Notes under the pieces: generated by a model
The model's database searches: none
Seen by the model: the letters and a program-made list of their open reading frames with translations, nothing else
What the model was told of the DNA's origin: nothing
Made by a program: the position numbers and the translations under genes
Shown: one piece after another, positions 22,353-30,080 of the stretch
How positions within the stretch are numbered: the stretch's first letter is position 1
Layout of the letters: each line of letters opens with the position of its first letter
Virus record (IMG/VR): IMGVR_UViG_3300047476_000243
Location: 1 to 33,466 of that record
Source of the DNA: a virus
Length of the DNA stretch: 33,466 bases
Direction: 5' to 3' (one strand)

Positions 22353-23648
22353 TTGACTCAATTTAGTAAACAAACCAACGAATTTCTAAACAACAACAAG
22401 ACCATTTATGAAGTGGTCATGTTGGCTGACAAGTATGGAAATATTGCTGGTGGTACTGGCGGTACTTCTGTAGATGCTTTTGGTCGTTTACGAGTATCTC
22501 AACCATATACATTATTTGATTCCTCACATCGATATCGAGATAATAATCTTTGGGCAACTTCAAATACAGCAAACACAACCGTTGTATTTTCTCAAAATGA
22601 AGGACTAGTTAATCTTAACATAGATACTACGGCTAATTCTGAAATCATTAGAGAAACGACTAAAGTATTTTCATATCAACCAGGTAAATCTTTGTTGATA
22701 TACACAACATTTGTATTTGCACCAGCACAAACTAATTTAAGACAAAGAATTGGTTATTATGGTGCAAACAATGGTATGTACTTAGAGCAAACTGATTCAA
22801 CTATCAATTTTGTTGAGCGAAGTATAGTTACAGGTAGTGTAACTGAAATTAGAGTTCCTCAATCTGATTGGTCTGTTGATACAATGGATGGCACAGGTCC
22901 ATCAGGTAAAATTCTCGATTTAACTAAAGCACAGATTATGTGGATGGATATTGAATGGTTAGGATTAGGTACTGTCCGTATGGGTTTCATTATTGATGGT
23001 GAATTTGTGTTATGTCACAGATTCAATCACGCAAACTTAGTACAAACAACGTACATTACGACAGCCTCATTACCATTAAGACAAGAAATTAAAAATACTG
23101 GAATAACAACAAGTAATAGCACTATGAAACAAATTTGCTCTTCAGTTATATCTGAAGGTGGATATGAATTAAATGGTTTACAACAAGCTGTTTCAACACC
23201 AGTAAATGCTCCTATAGATTTAACTGTTGACAATACTTTTTATAACTTAATTTCTTTAAGACTAAAATCTGACAAATTAGATGCTATCGCAATATTGACA
23301 GCACTTTCTTTATTGGGACAAACTAATAACGCAGTTTACAATTGGCAAGTTAGAGCGTCTGCAACAACTACTGGCGGTACTTGGACAAGTGCTGGAGTAG
23401 ATTCTGCTATTGAATATAAGTTAGATTCTGCAACTGTTAGTGGCGGTAGAATTCTAGCTTCTGGATTCTTACAATCAACAACACAAAGTAGTGTTCCCGT
23501 AAGCATTCTAAAAGAAGCACTATTCAAATTTCAACTAGAAAGAGATAGTTTAGCTGGAACTTCTTATGAATTGACGCTATGCTGTTCAACTAATACTGCT
23601 GGCGCTGATATATTTGCAGGAATAGACTGGGAAGAAATCTCAAGATAA
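22353..23648 (+). CDS. Large beta-rich virion structural protein
   Basis: The 431-residue product begins at TTG 22353, immediately after the preceding stop, with GGAG about eight bases upstream. It has no Cys-rich or enzymatic motif. It is rich in Thr, Ser, Asn and Gly, with strand-like repeats: SVDAFGRLRVSQPYTLFDSS, HRYRDNNLWATSN, SWSVDTMDG-like text and a C-terminal ADIFAGIDWEEISR. From memory the YTLFDSSHRYxDNxLW block recurs in phage structural proteins. A capsid-decoration or tail/fibre role is likely but not decided. Confidence 0.78.
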   Translation: MTQFSKQTNEFLNNNKTIYEVVMLADKYGNIAGGTGGTSVDAFGRLRVSQPYTLFDSSHRYRDNNLWATSNTANTTVVFSQNEGLVNLNIDTTANSEIIRETTKVFSYQPGKSLLIYTTFVFAPAQTNLRQRIGYYGANNGMYLEQTDSTINFVERSIVTGSVTEIRVPQSDWSVDTMDGTGPSGKILDLTKAQIMWMDIEWLGLGTVRMGFIIDGEFVLCHRFNHANLVQTTYITTASLPLRQEIKNTGITTSNSTMKQICSSVISEGGYELNGLQQAVSTPVNAPIDLTVDNTFYNLISLRLKSDKLDAIAILTALSLLGQTNNAVYNWQVRASATTTGGTWTSAGVDSAIEYKLDSATVSGGRILASGFLQSTTQSSVPVSILKEALFKFQLERDSLAGTSYELTLCCSTNTAGADIFAGIDWEEISR

Positions 23649-23672
23649 TAGTAAAATCAAAGTAATAAGTTA

Positions 23673-23680
23673 AATAAATA
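23673..23680 (+). promoter_or_regulatory. Late-promoter-like element (one mismatch)
   Basis: AATAAATA differs from the T4 late consensus only at the first base and is followed by GA, the same AATAAATAGA string as at 25954-25963. It lies in a 65-base gap and is 34 bases before the ATG at 23714, a sensible distance for a late leader. Confidence 0.4.
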
Positions 23681-23713
23681 GAATAACAACGTAACAATAA
23701 TAAGGAAAAAGAA

Positions 23714-24895
23714 ATGTTTACAGATAAACTTACTTTAGCTATCGCAGAGGCCGCTAAGAAGTGTATGGATGAAGAGTTGAAAGGTAATCAACATAAGATT
23801 GATGCTAATAAAAACGGCAAAATCGATGCTGATGATTTTAAAAAACTTCGCAATAAAAAAGAAGTTAGCGAAGAATTAAAAGGTAATCAACACAAAATCG
23901 ATGCTAATAAGAATGGCAAGATTGATGCTCAAGACTTTAAACTTCTACGCAAAGAAGATACTGTAAACGAAGAAGAAGGACAACACGGATATGTTGCTTT
24001 CTCACATGATGGTAAACGACATGAGTTACATGCCAATTCATCATACGAAGCTAAACAAAAAGCTGTAAAACATTTCAATCCACCTAAATCTAAACAACAT
24101 TTAGTTACTGTTCATCTTGCACAAAAAGATGGTAAAGATGTAGTTCATAGAGCAGTCGAATCTGTACAAGAAGCGGCTATTGATGATTTACGTGACCGTC
24201 AAGCGGCTAAACGTGAAGCTAATCCTTATGATTCTAAAGATAAGAAAGAACCAGTTGCACGTAAAGTTCAAGGTTCTCAATATGGTGGTTCTAAACAAAA
24301 ACAAGAAAAAGAAGTTGAAGTTAACGAAGCTAAAATGTCTGACGAAGATATGCAACAACGTGAGAAAATCGTTAATGGTATGAAAAAGAATCTTAAAGGT
24401 TTCAAAGCACGTTATGGCGATGATGCTAAAAAAGTAATGTACGCTACTGCTACTAAACAAGCAATGAAAGAAGAAGAGCAGTTAGATGAATTATCTAAAG
24501 ACACTTTAGGTTCATACGTTAAGAAAGCTACAGCAGACAAAGATGATTCTATCAAAAGATATAATACTAATGATAGAGATGCTCAAGGAAATAAAGTAAG
24601 AGACCAAGACAGAAGTCCTGCAAGAAAAGCTATTGATAATTTGTTAGACAAACGTTCCAATAAACGTATTGCTGGTTTAAAAGTTGCAAACGCAAAACTT
24701 GCTAAAGAAGAAGCTGATAACGACCAATTCAAAGCTGAATTAGAAGACAACAAAGCTAAAGCCGCAGGTACTAAGAAACAACCTGATGTACATAAAGCGG
24801 CAGTTCAATCAGTTAAACAAGAATCATTTAGCGAAAAACTTTCTACACTTAAAGAAAGTGTTCGTTCATTCTTAAAAGGTAAGAACAATGGCTAA
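23714..24895 (+). CDS. Late phage protein with two EF-hand-like repeats
   Basis: This protein has 393 highly charged residues. Two tandem copies of a 27-residue unit (starting at residues 20 and 53) each hold an EF-hand/dockerin-type loop, DANKNGKIDADD (30-41) and DANKNGKIDAQD (63-74). Position 12 is Asp rather than Glu. The rest contains HGYVAFSHDGKRHELHANSS, a YGDDAKKVMYATATKQAM block and LDELSKDTLGSYVKKA. Similar modules occur in late proteins of related phages. The ribosome site AAGGAAAAAG precedes the ATG. Calcium binding is likely but untested, and the protein may be part of or packaged in the head. Confidence 0.78.
   Translation: MFTDKLTLAIAEAAKKCMDEELKGNQHKIDANKNGKIDADDFKKLRNKKEVSEELKGNQHKIDANKNGKIDAQDFKLLRKEDTVNEEEGQHGYVAFSHDGKRHELHANSSYEAKQKAVKHFNPPKSKQHLVTVHLAQKDGKDVVHRAVESVQEAAIDDLRDRQAAKREANPYDSKDKKEPVARKVQGSQYGGSKQKQEKEVEVNEAKMSDEDMQQREKIVNGMKKNLKGFKARYGDDAKKVMYATATKQAMKEEEQLDELSKDTLGSYVKKATADKDDSIKRYNTNDRDAQGNKVRDQDRSPARKAIDNLLDKRSNKRIAGLKVANAKLAKEEADNDQFKAELEDNKAKAAGTKKQPDVHKAAVQSVKQESFSEKLSTLKESVRSFLKGKNNG
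23771..23950 (+). repeat. Tandem EF-hand-coding repeat, two copies
   Basis: Copy one (23771-23851) and copy two (23870-23950) are offset by 99 bases. They share GGTAATCAACA and GATGCTAATAA, with mostly synonymous differences elsewhere. They encode the two EF-hand-like loops and look like an internal duplication maintained by selection on the protein. Confidence 0.8.
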
Positions 24896-25958
24896 AAAGT
24901 TTTCAGACGTATTCAGTAGCATTAAATATGCTAAGATGCAACCAAAACATGATAAAGGTCATGTTGGTGGTTCTACTGATGATGAAGAACATGGTGCAGT
25001 GAGTGAATTAGAATTTGGTCAACAAGTTGCTCATGCCAAGAAACGCTCTATGACTGAGAGTGAAGCAGTTAAACGCACTCAAACAAACTTGAAGAACATT
25101 GAAGCTTCTAAGACTGGTTATTCTGCTGATGATGAAGAATATAGAAAACACATCGAAAGAATGAAAAAGTCACGTGATGAATATTTGAGAAACAATCCAA
25201 ATACCATTTATAAACGTAACGAAGAAGTAGAATTTACTCAAGAACAGATTGAAGAAGCGATTGACCACGTTATCACTGCTAGACAGATTATCGGTCATGC
25301 TAAAAAGACACCTGGTGGTAGTCATGAATATATGAAGTTTCTAAAATCACTTAGAGATAAGTTTGGTAAAGAGTATTCAACTAATGTACATCAAACAGCT
25401 TCTAAACTTGCTACAGAAGAAGTTGAACAGATTGATGAAGTTTCACTAGACACAGCACGTGAAGTGCATAAAGCACGTTTCAGTAACTGGGAAAAAGCTA
25501 AGAAGTCTGGTGATAAAGAAGCTATTCAAAAGACTCAAGGTAAAATGGTAAAATCTTTCGCTCACGTTAAAGCAAAAGACAGTAAAGAATTAAAGAAAAC
25601 TACTGACAAATTACCTAAGTCACCAGAAGAAATTAATAAGATGCATAGTGACCGTTATGAATATAACAAAAAGAAGGGATATTCAAACGAGTCTGTAGAA
25701 GTTAATGAAGCTGAGAAAATGAAGGGTGAAGACCCTTGTTGGAAAGGCTATGAAATGGTTGGAACTAAAAAGAAAAATGGTAAAGAAGTTCCTAACTGTG
25801 TACCTGTAAACGAATCACGTCAAGCAGATATCGTTAAAGATACAGTAAAAAAAGCAAAACAAAAGAAAAAAGATTTAAACAATGATAAAGATGTATCAGG
25901 GAAAGTAGAGAAATTTGAATCTGACCCTCAATTGACAGACACATTACAAAAACAATAA
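24888..25958 (+). CDS. Charged late phage protein with a CWKGYE module
   Basis: The 356-residue product is Lys/Glu-rich and overlaps the preceding gene by eight bases (ribosome site AAAAGGT). It starts MAKKFSDVFSSIKYAKMQPK, has TQEQIEEAIDHVITARQIIG, and a QIDEVSLDTAREVHKARFS block that echoes QLDELSKDTLGSYVKKA in the upstream gene. At about residues 282-308 it carries the CWKGYE...PNCVPV module shared with the gene at 21906. No enzyme motif is visible. It seems built from modules common to the late proteins of this phage type. Confidence 0.75.
   Translation: MAKKFSDVFSSIKYAKMQPKHDKGHVGGSTDDEEHGAVSELEFGQQVAHAKKRSMTESEAVKRTQTNLKNIEASKTGYSADDEEYRKHIERMKKSRDEYLRNNPNTIYKRNEEVEFTQEQIEEAIDHVITARQIIGHAKKTPGGSHEYMKFLKSLRDKFGKEYSTNVHQTASKLATEEVEQIDEVSLDTAREVHKARFSNWEKAKKSGDKEAIQKTQGKMVKSFAHVKAKDSKELKKTTDKLPKSPEEINKMHSDRYEYNKKKGYSNESVEVNEAEKMKGEDPCWKGYEMVGTKKKNGKEVPNCVPVNESRQADIVKDTVKKAKQKKKDLNNDKDVSGKVEKFESDPQLTDTLQKQ
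25735..25809 (+). repeat. Second copy of the CWKGYE-coding repeat
   Basis: This 75-base stretch aligns without gaps to 21946-22020. CTTGTTGGAAAGGCTATGAA and GTAAAGAAGTTCCTAACTGT are identical in both copies, while the intervening bases differ. Confidence 0.8.
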
Positions 25959-25961
25959 ATA
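25954..25961 (+). promoter_or_regulatory. Late-promoter-like element (one mismatch)
   Basis: AATAAATA overlaps the stop of the preceding gene and is 31 bases before the ATG at 25985, with AGGAG in between. The same variant occurs at 23673. Confidence 0.4.
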
Positions 25962-25984
25962 GAGTATAACTTAGGAGAAACAAA

Positions 25985-26323
25985 ATGTCTTTATGGTCAA
26001 CTACAGATGCTAACACTGGTGCACCAAAATTTGCAGTAGCAGGTGGTCTAGGTCTAGCACAAAACGGTGATGCATTATATGCTAACACAACAGTTGGTGC
26101 CTTTAAATCAGGTATCGCAGTTGGTGTATTTGGTGTAGATGCTGTCGAAGCTAACTTGCCAGCTAACAAAGCTAACAAACCAGCACATACTGGTTGGGTA
26201 TTGCGTAAAGTTGGTTCAGGTGGTCGTGCAGGTCGTGTTCAAACTGAAGTATTAGTTGCTGGTGGTATGGGTGCCGACAACACAATTTCAGCTAATGATA
26301 ACGTTGTATACGCTAACACATAA
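25985..26323 (+). CDS. Small virion structural protein
   Basis: This 112-residue protein is rich in Gly, Ala and Asn and low in charge. It starts SLWSTTDANTGAPKFAVAGG and continues with GIAVGVFGVDAVEANLP, HTGWVLRKVGSGGRAGRVQT and VLVAGGMGADNTI. This is a familiar composition for small head-decoration or structural proteins of T4-like aquatic phages. An AGGAG ribosome site and a late-promoter-like element precede it, consistent with high late expression. The exact position in the virion cannot be read from sequence. Confidence 0.78.
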   Translation: MSLWSTTDANTGAPKFAVAGGLGLAQNGDALYANTTVGAFKSGIAVGVFGVDAVEANLPANKANKPAHTGWVLRKVGSGGRAGRVQTEVLVAGGMGADNTISANDNVVYANT

Positions 26324-26799
26324 TGAGTTTTAAAAACTTTTTAAAAGAATTCTATAATATTGAAACGAGTCAGGCTTTCAAAGCACATGAGCCTGACGAC
26401 TCTCAATCATCTAGTATTCTTAATAATGAGGTGATTTCTAAAATCAACGTTCAGTTATCAACTGAGTTGAATGAAAGAACATTATCACCACAAACTGGAA
26501 TTCAAAAGATTCGTAAAGTATTACATTCTTTTGCATTAGACTTTCCTGTATCATATGATATTGATTCAGAAGGTGACGAAGTTGTTTTTGAAACTAACCA
26601 GTTTGGTAAAGCATATGGACCAACACCAACTTCTACAGATATGACTCATGAAGAAGATGATGTTGCTTATGTTTACGTTCTATACTATCTTACTGATGAA
26701 GGCTACTATGAATTTTATGCTGAAGTATCAAAAGAATATTCTAGAATGGAAGAATTACTAAACGATGGTTTAGAGGACGAAGACGAAAACGAAGAATAA
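26323..26799 (+). CDS. Conserved acidic late phage protein
   Basis: The 158-residue protein starts with SFKNFLKEFYNIE (the FKxFLxE start shared with other late genes here). It contains LSPQTGIQKIRKVLHSFALD and a strongly acidic C-terminus (YVYVLYYLTDEGYYEFYAEV, then LNDGLEDEDENEE). The start overlaps the preceding stop (TAATG). A 29-base hairpin (26369-26397) lies in its 5' part. From memory it is conserved among T4-like aquatic phages with no known function. Confidence 0.75.
   Translation: MSFKNFLKEFYNIETSQAFKAHEPDDSQSSSILNNEVISKINVQLSTELNERTLSPQTGIQKIRKVLHSFALDFPVSYDIDSEGDEVVFETNQFGKAYGPTPTSTDMTHEEDDVAYVYVLYYLTDEGYYEFYAEVSKEYSRMEELLNDGLEDEDENEE
26369..26397 (+). other. Hairpin within the gene at 26323
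   Basis: GTCAGGCT (26369-26376) and AGCCTGAC (26390-26397) form a perfect eight-base-pair stem with a 13-base loop. No T-run follows. It may stabilise the 3' end of the abundant upstream structural-protein message, or be coincidental. Confidence 0.35.
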
Positions 26800-27191
26800 T
26801 GCAATTTGATAATTTGACTAGTGATAATTTTTTACTATATGCAATGAAAGTTTATGATAAACCTAATTGTATTATGAGTGAGTTTAAAGAAGATATGAAG
26901 AGATTTAACTATCTAAAAAGATTGTTTTATCGATATCGTAAAGATGGTGAAGTCAAAGACAGATTAATTATTAATCATTTAATAGTATTATCTAATGTTT
27001 TCGGTGTAGAAGTATCAACAAGATTGTTATTTTTTAAGATGTCGAAAGATGATTATTCGACACTAAAAACATATCTTTTATTTTTAAGTCATATGCCTGA
27101 AGTGGTTAAAGGTATTAAAGGACAAGATATTATATCTTCAAATATTCCTTTAGACATGAATGTTGTATTAGAATTAAGAAAAATAAAATGA
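26799..27191 (+). CDS. Conserved T4-like phage protein
   Basis: This 130-residue, mostly helical and basic protein contains NFLLYAMKVYDKPNCIMSEF, EDMKRFNYLKRLFYRYRKDG and LIINHLIVLSNVFGVEVSTR. This block is well conserved in aquatic T4-like phages in my memory, but I know no function. The start overlaps the preceding stop and the end overlaps the next start, so it belongs to a translationally coupled run. Confidence 0.8.
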   Translation: MQFDNLTSDNFLLYAMKVYDKPNCIMSEFKEDMKRFNYLKRLFYRYRKDGEVKDRLIINHLIVLSNVFGVEVSTRLLFFKMSKDDYSTLKTYLLFLSHMPEVVKGIKGQDIISSNIPLDMNVVLELRKIK

Positions 27192-27517
27192 CAGACAAAA
27201 AGTATATAGAAGAAGATGGTGTAGTTCCAACTAATAATGTTGGTGGCGGTGCTATTGCTGGTGTTGGCGTTGGACCTAATGGTGAACCTGGTGTTAAAAA
27301 GTTTGCAGGTAATAGAGTGTTCAAAGTGCCGACTAAGAATTTTGTTATGGCTAAGATGTTGAAACGTAAGTATCAAAGATTCGAAAGCTATCTTGGTGAT
27401 GATAGTATCACCGAAGAGATAAGAGAATACGCAAACAAAAACTATGGTGCTGGTATTGTGATTGAAGATGAACAAACTGGTGCTATGACCTTTTTAAGAT
27501 ATGGTAAAGGAAAATAA
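27188..27517 (+). CDS. Conserved late protein with a Gly-rich N-terminus
   Basis: The 109-residue product has a Gly/Val-rich start (TNNVGGGAIAGVGVGPNGEP), typical of a set of small late proteins in T4-like aquatic phages. The end is more structured (NFVMAKMLKRKYQRFESYL, REYANKNYGAGIVIEDE). It overlaps the preceding gene by four bases (ATGA) and is followed two bases later by the spanin gene. A structural or assembly role is likely by position only. Confidence 0.75.
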   Translation: MTDKKYIEEDGVVPTNNVGGGAIAGVGVGPNGEPGVKKFAGNRVFKVPTKNFVMAKMLKRKYQRFESYLGDDSITEEIREYANKNYGAGIVIEDEQTGAMTFLRYGKGK

Positions 27518-27519
27518 AC

Positions 27520-27966
27520 ATGTGGCTTTTGTCATGGCTTCCTGATTGGATATTTCATTTAATTACATTCTTAGGTTTACTAGGAATCATAGCAAGTATC
27601 ATATTAGATTACATTCCTTTTGTAGGAAAATACAAACTACCTCTTCAAGTAGTAGCAGTACTACTGTTGACTTTTGGTGTGTGGTTTGAAGGTGGTATGA
27701 GTAACGAAGCCATTTGGCAAGAAAGAGTAACTAAACTTCAAGCTGAGATTGCTCAGAAAGAAGTACAGTCAGCTAAAGCTAACGTAGAGATTCAGACTAA
27801 ATTAATTGAAAAGATTAAGGTAGTCAAAGAAGTAGAATATAAGATTAAAGAAGTAATCAAAGAACACGAAACTATTATTGATGCAGAGTGTAAAGTTGTT
27901 CCTGAAGTGATTGATATTTTAAATGCTTCAGCAACAAATCAACTTTATGTGGAGAATAACAAATGA
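27520..27966 (+). CDS. Inner-membrane spanin-like protein (Rz-like)
   Basis: Spanins connect inner and outer membranes and fuse them at lysis. This 148-residue protein has an N-terminal membrane region (about residues 5-58; LITFLGLLGIIASIIL and LQVVAVLLLTFGVWF). A long periplasmic coiled coil follows (WQERVTKLQAEIAQKEVQSA through VVKEVEYKIKEVIKEHETII), then a C-terminal segment with one Cys (DAECKVVPEVIDIL). The next gene, starting within its stop (ATGA), encodes a small lipoprotein, the usual Rz/Rz1 arrangement. The two membrane helices are more than the single one in lambda Rz. Confidence 0.8.
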   Translation: MWLLSWLPDWIFHLITFLGLLGIIASIILDYIPFVGKYKLPLQVVAVLLLTFGVWFEGGMSNEAIWQERVTKLQAEIAQKEVQSAKANVEIQTKLIEKIKVVKEVEYKIKEVIKEHETIIDAECKVVPEVIDILNASATNQLYVENNK

Positions 27967-28223
27967 AAACATTAATGTTATTACCTGTATTGATGTTAGT
28001 TGGATGTTCAGTATTAGTTCCTGTGAAGCAAAAGTTTCCTGATGCTCCGCCTGAATTACTTACTAGTTGTAATGAACTTAAATTATTAGAAAGAAACACA
28101 ACGAAGTTATCTGTGGTCGTTGAATCTGTGGTTGAAAATTATGCCTCATATCATGAGTGTCGAATTAGACTTGAGACGTGGAAAGAATGGTATGAAACTC
28201 AAAAATCTATTTTTGACAAATAA
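27963..28223 (+). CDS. Outer-membrane spanin lipoprotein (Rz1-like)
   Basis: The 86-residue precursor has a signal peptide and lipobox LVGC, with Cys15 the lipidated residue. The mature part, with VPVKQKFPDAPPELLTSCNE then LKLLERNTTKL, fits the short Pro-containing o-spanins of T4-like aquatic phages. Its start lies in the stop of the Rz-like gene. It would sit in the outer membrane and bind the Rz-like coiled coil, which also implies a Gram-negative host. Confidence 0.82.
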   Translation: MKTLMLLPVLMLVGCSVLVPVKQKFPDAPPELLTSCNELKLLERNTTKLSVVVESVVENYASYHECRIRLETWKEWYETQKSIFDK

Positions 28224-28244
28224 TTATAACTATAAAGGATTCAT

Positions 28245-28547
28245 ATGGCTTCAAAATCAGAAAAGTCTTTACAAGACTGGATGACCACAAAATGGCGTCC
28301 AATGATGGCTATCGTATACATGGCAATTAACGTATGTGATTTCATCATATTCCCTATTCTATGGACACTAGTTCAGTTTTGGGAATCACAAGCGGCAAAT
28401 GACGCATTCCGTCAATGGGAACCAATGTCACTACAATACGGTGGTTTAGTTCACATTGCTTTTGGTGCAATTCTTGGTATCACAGCATGGACTCGTGGTC
28501 AAGAGAAAGTTGAAAGCATCAAATCTGGTAACGCAACAGAAGAGTAA
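28245..28547 (+). CDS. Holin
   Basis: The holin forms lesions in the inner membrane that release the endolysin (5577-6194). The 100-residue protein has a basic N-terminus ending WMTTKWRPMMAIVYMAI, a typical WRP start of a phage holin family. It has a first membrane region through FIIFPILWTLVQFW, and a second, YGGLVHIAFGAILGITAW, before a charged tail. AAAGGATTCAT provides the ribosome site. Spanins upstream and a tail-anchored coiled coil downstream complete the lysis block. Confidence 0.82.
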   Translation: MASKSEKSLQDWMTTKWRPMMAIVYMAINVCDFIIFPILWTLVQFWESQAANDAFRQWEPMSLQYGGLVHIAFGAILGITAWTRGQEKVESIKSGNATEE

Positions 28548-28549
28548 TT

Positions 28550-28987
28550 ATGGCAGACGAGATTGAAGTAAAACTAGCTATGCTTGAGAGAGACTTTGTT
28601 GGCCTCAAAGACGTAGTTGAAAAACTTGAACACAGCATAGATAAGCTGACTTCAATCTCTTCCTGTATGGAAAGAATTGTTGCCGTACATGAAAACGTCA
28701 ATGAAAATCAAAAAGAAGTAAACGATGTACTGTTTGACAAACTCGAACAGGAAAGAGAAAATAATCGACGTGAACATCACGAGTTATCTGATAAGCTATT
28801 AGAAGTAAGTAAATCACTAAAAGAAGATATTAGTGAATTGAAAAAAGCAGACTCAGATAGAATTCAAAAATTAGAAGAAAAAGTATCAACAATCGAAAAA
28901 TGGCGATGGATGGTTATCGGTGGCGGTGCTGTCGTTGGTGCTTCATTCTCAGTAGTATTTAAGTTTATATCTAAACTACTAGAATAA
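28550..28987 (+). CDS. Tail-anchored coiled-coil membrane protein next to the holin
   Basis: This 145-residue protein is almost wholly a charged coiled coil (LERDFVGLKDVVEKLEHSID and later NNRREHHELSDKLLEVSKSL). A single C-terminal membrane segment follows (WMVIGGGAVVGASFSVVFKF). The order resembles XhlA-type or related lysis-accessory proteins, with the helix bundle in the cytoplasm. It starts two bases after the holin stop. A lysis role is inferred from the neighbours. A promoter for the primase gene lies just downstream. Confidence 0.72.
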   Translation: MADEIEVKLAMLERDFVGLKDVVEKLEHSIDKLTSISSCMERIVAVHENVNENQKEVNDVLFDKLEQERENNRREHHELSDKLLEVSKSLKEDISELKKADSDRIQKLEEKVSTIEKWRWMVIGGGAVVGASFSVVFKFISKLLE

Positions 28988-28990
28988 CTA

Positions 28991-29020
28991 TTGCACAAAC
29001 CATAAAGTTTACTATATAAT
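28991..29020 (+). promoter_or_regulatory. Putative sigma70-type promoter for the primase operon
   Basis: TTGCAC (28991-28996) and TATAAT (29015-29020) are 18 bases apart, giving a start near 29027 and a leader of about 25 bases before the ATG at 29052. It lies in the only real gap between the lysis block and the nucleotide-metabolism genes and uses the same -35 as the clamp promoter. It would restore early expression after a late gene block. Confidence 0.55.
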
Positions 29021-29051
29021 ACTGAATAGTTAACGTTTATGTGAGTGTTAT

Positions 29052-30080
29052 ATGTCATTATTGATTGATTTAAAATATACGAATCTTATATCTCCCCGAT
29101 TTGAAAAATTCGTTAAAAAAGAACAGTATCTATTCAACTGTAGATGTCCTCTCTGCGGTGATTCAAAAACAAATAAATCTAAGATGCGAGGTTATATCTA
29201 TCGCAAAGGTAATGATTTATTCTATCGTTGTCATAACTGTAGTGCAGGATTATCTTTAGGTAATCTAATTAAGTCAATTAGTCCTGACATATATAAACAA
29301 TACACACTTGAACGTTACAGTTCAGGTAAGACTAATAATTTTAGTAGTAACAATATTATTAAAATAGAACCACCTAAATTTGACAAAGTGATTAAAATGA
29401 AGACATTCGAACATGCTGAATGGTGTGATAAACTTCCAGAGCAACACTTTTGTGTTGAGTATCTAACAAAGCGAAAGATTCCTAAGAAGTATTGGAATAA
29501 GCTTTTGTTCACAAAAAACTATAAAGAATTTATAAACGCATTAATTCCAGACAATGAAAAGACATTGTATGAAGATGCACGTTTGGTTATTCCTTTTTAT
29601 AATGAATATGATGAGTTGATTGCTGTAACAGGAAGAGCATTAGAATCTGGTGATAAAACTATCAGATATATAACATTACGTACAGTAGAATCGGATAAGA
29701 AATTAATTTACGGAATGGATAGACTAGACCTAACTAAACCTGTTAGAATCGTTGAAGGTCAATTTGACAGTCTATTCTTAGAGAATGCGGTTGCTTCATG
29801 TGATGCTAATCTAGTACACACAGCAAAAGAAATCTCTAGTGCAGACAAAGTTCTTATCTTTGATAATGAGCCTAGAAATAAAGAAATCGTTAATCTGATG
29901 CAGACTGCTATCAATAAAGGTAACAAAGTTGTTATCTGGCCTGATACTGTTAAAGGTAAAGATATTAATGAAATGGTGATGGATAGATTATCAAAAGCCG
30001 AGATTGAAAGAATTATAAGTAGTAATACATTTAGTGGACTACAAGCACAAACGAAATTTGTTTATTGGAAGAAAGTATGA
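29052..30080 (+). CDS. 61: DNA primase (gp61)
   Basis: This enzyme makes RNA primers for lagging-strand synthesis with the gp41 helicase. At 342 residues it is the length of T4 gp61. The zinc finger has C32-P-L-C35 and C60-H-N-C63. The TOPRIM catalytic region includes VRIVEGQFDSLFLENAV (conserved Glu) and KVLIFDNEPRNKEIV (Asp-x-Asp-like site), followed by VVIWPDTVKGKDINEMV. It has its own sigma70-type promoter rather than lying next to gp41. The stop overlaps the ThyX start (ATGA). Confidence 0.93.
   Translation: MSLLIDLKYTNLISPRFEKFVKKEQYLFNCRCPLCGDSKTNKSKMRGYIYRKGNDLFYRCHNCSAGLSLGNLIKSISPDIYKQYTLERYSSGKTNNFSSNNIIKIEPPKFDKVIKMKTFEHAEWCDKLPEQHFCVEYLTKRKIPKKYWNKLLFTKNYKEFINALIPDNEKTLYEDARLVIPFYNEYDELIAVTGRALESGDKTIRYITLRTVESDKKLIYGMDRLDLTKPVRIVEGQFDSLFLENAVASCDANLVHTAKEISSADKVLIFDNEPRNKEIVNLMQTAINKGNKVVIWPDTVKGKDINEMVMDRLSKAEIERIISSNTFSGLQAQTKFVYWKKV

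Noticed and set aside
27089-27475. Minus-strand reading frame of 128 codons
   Set aside because: It is antisense to two genes with conserved-looking proteins. Its low-complexity Phe/Ile/Thr/Asn composition is typical of a shadow frame.
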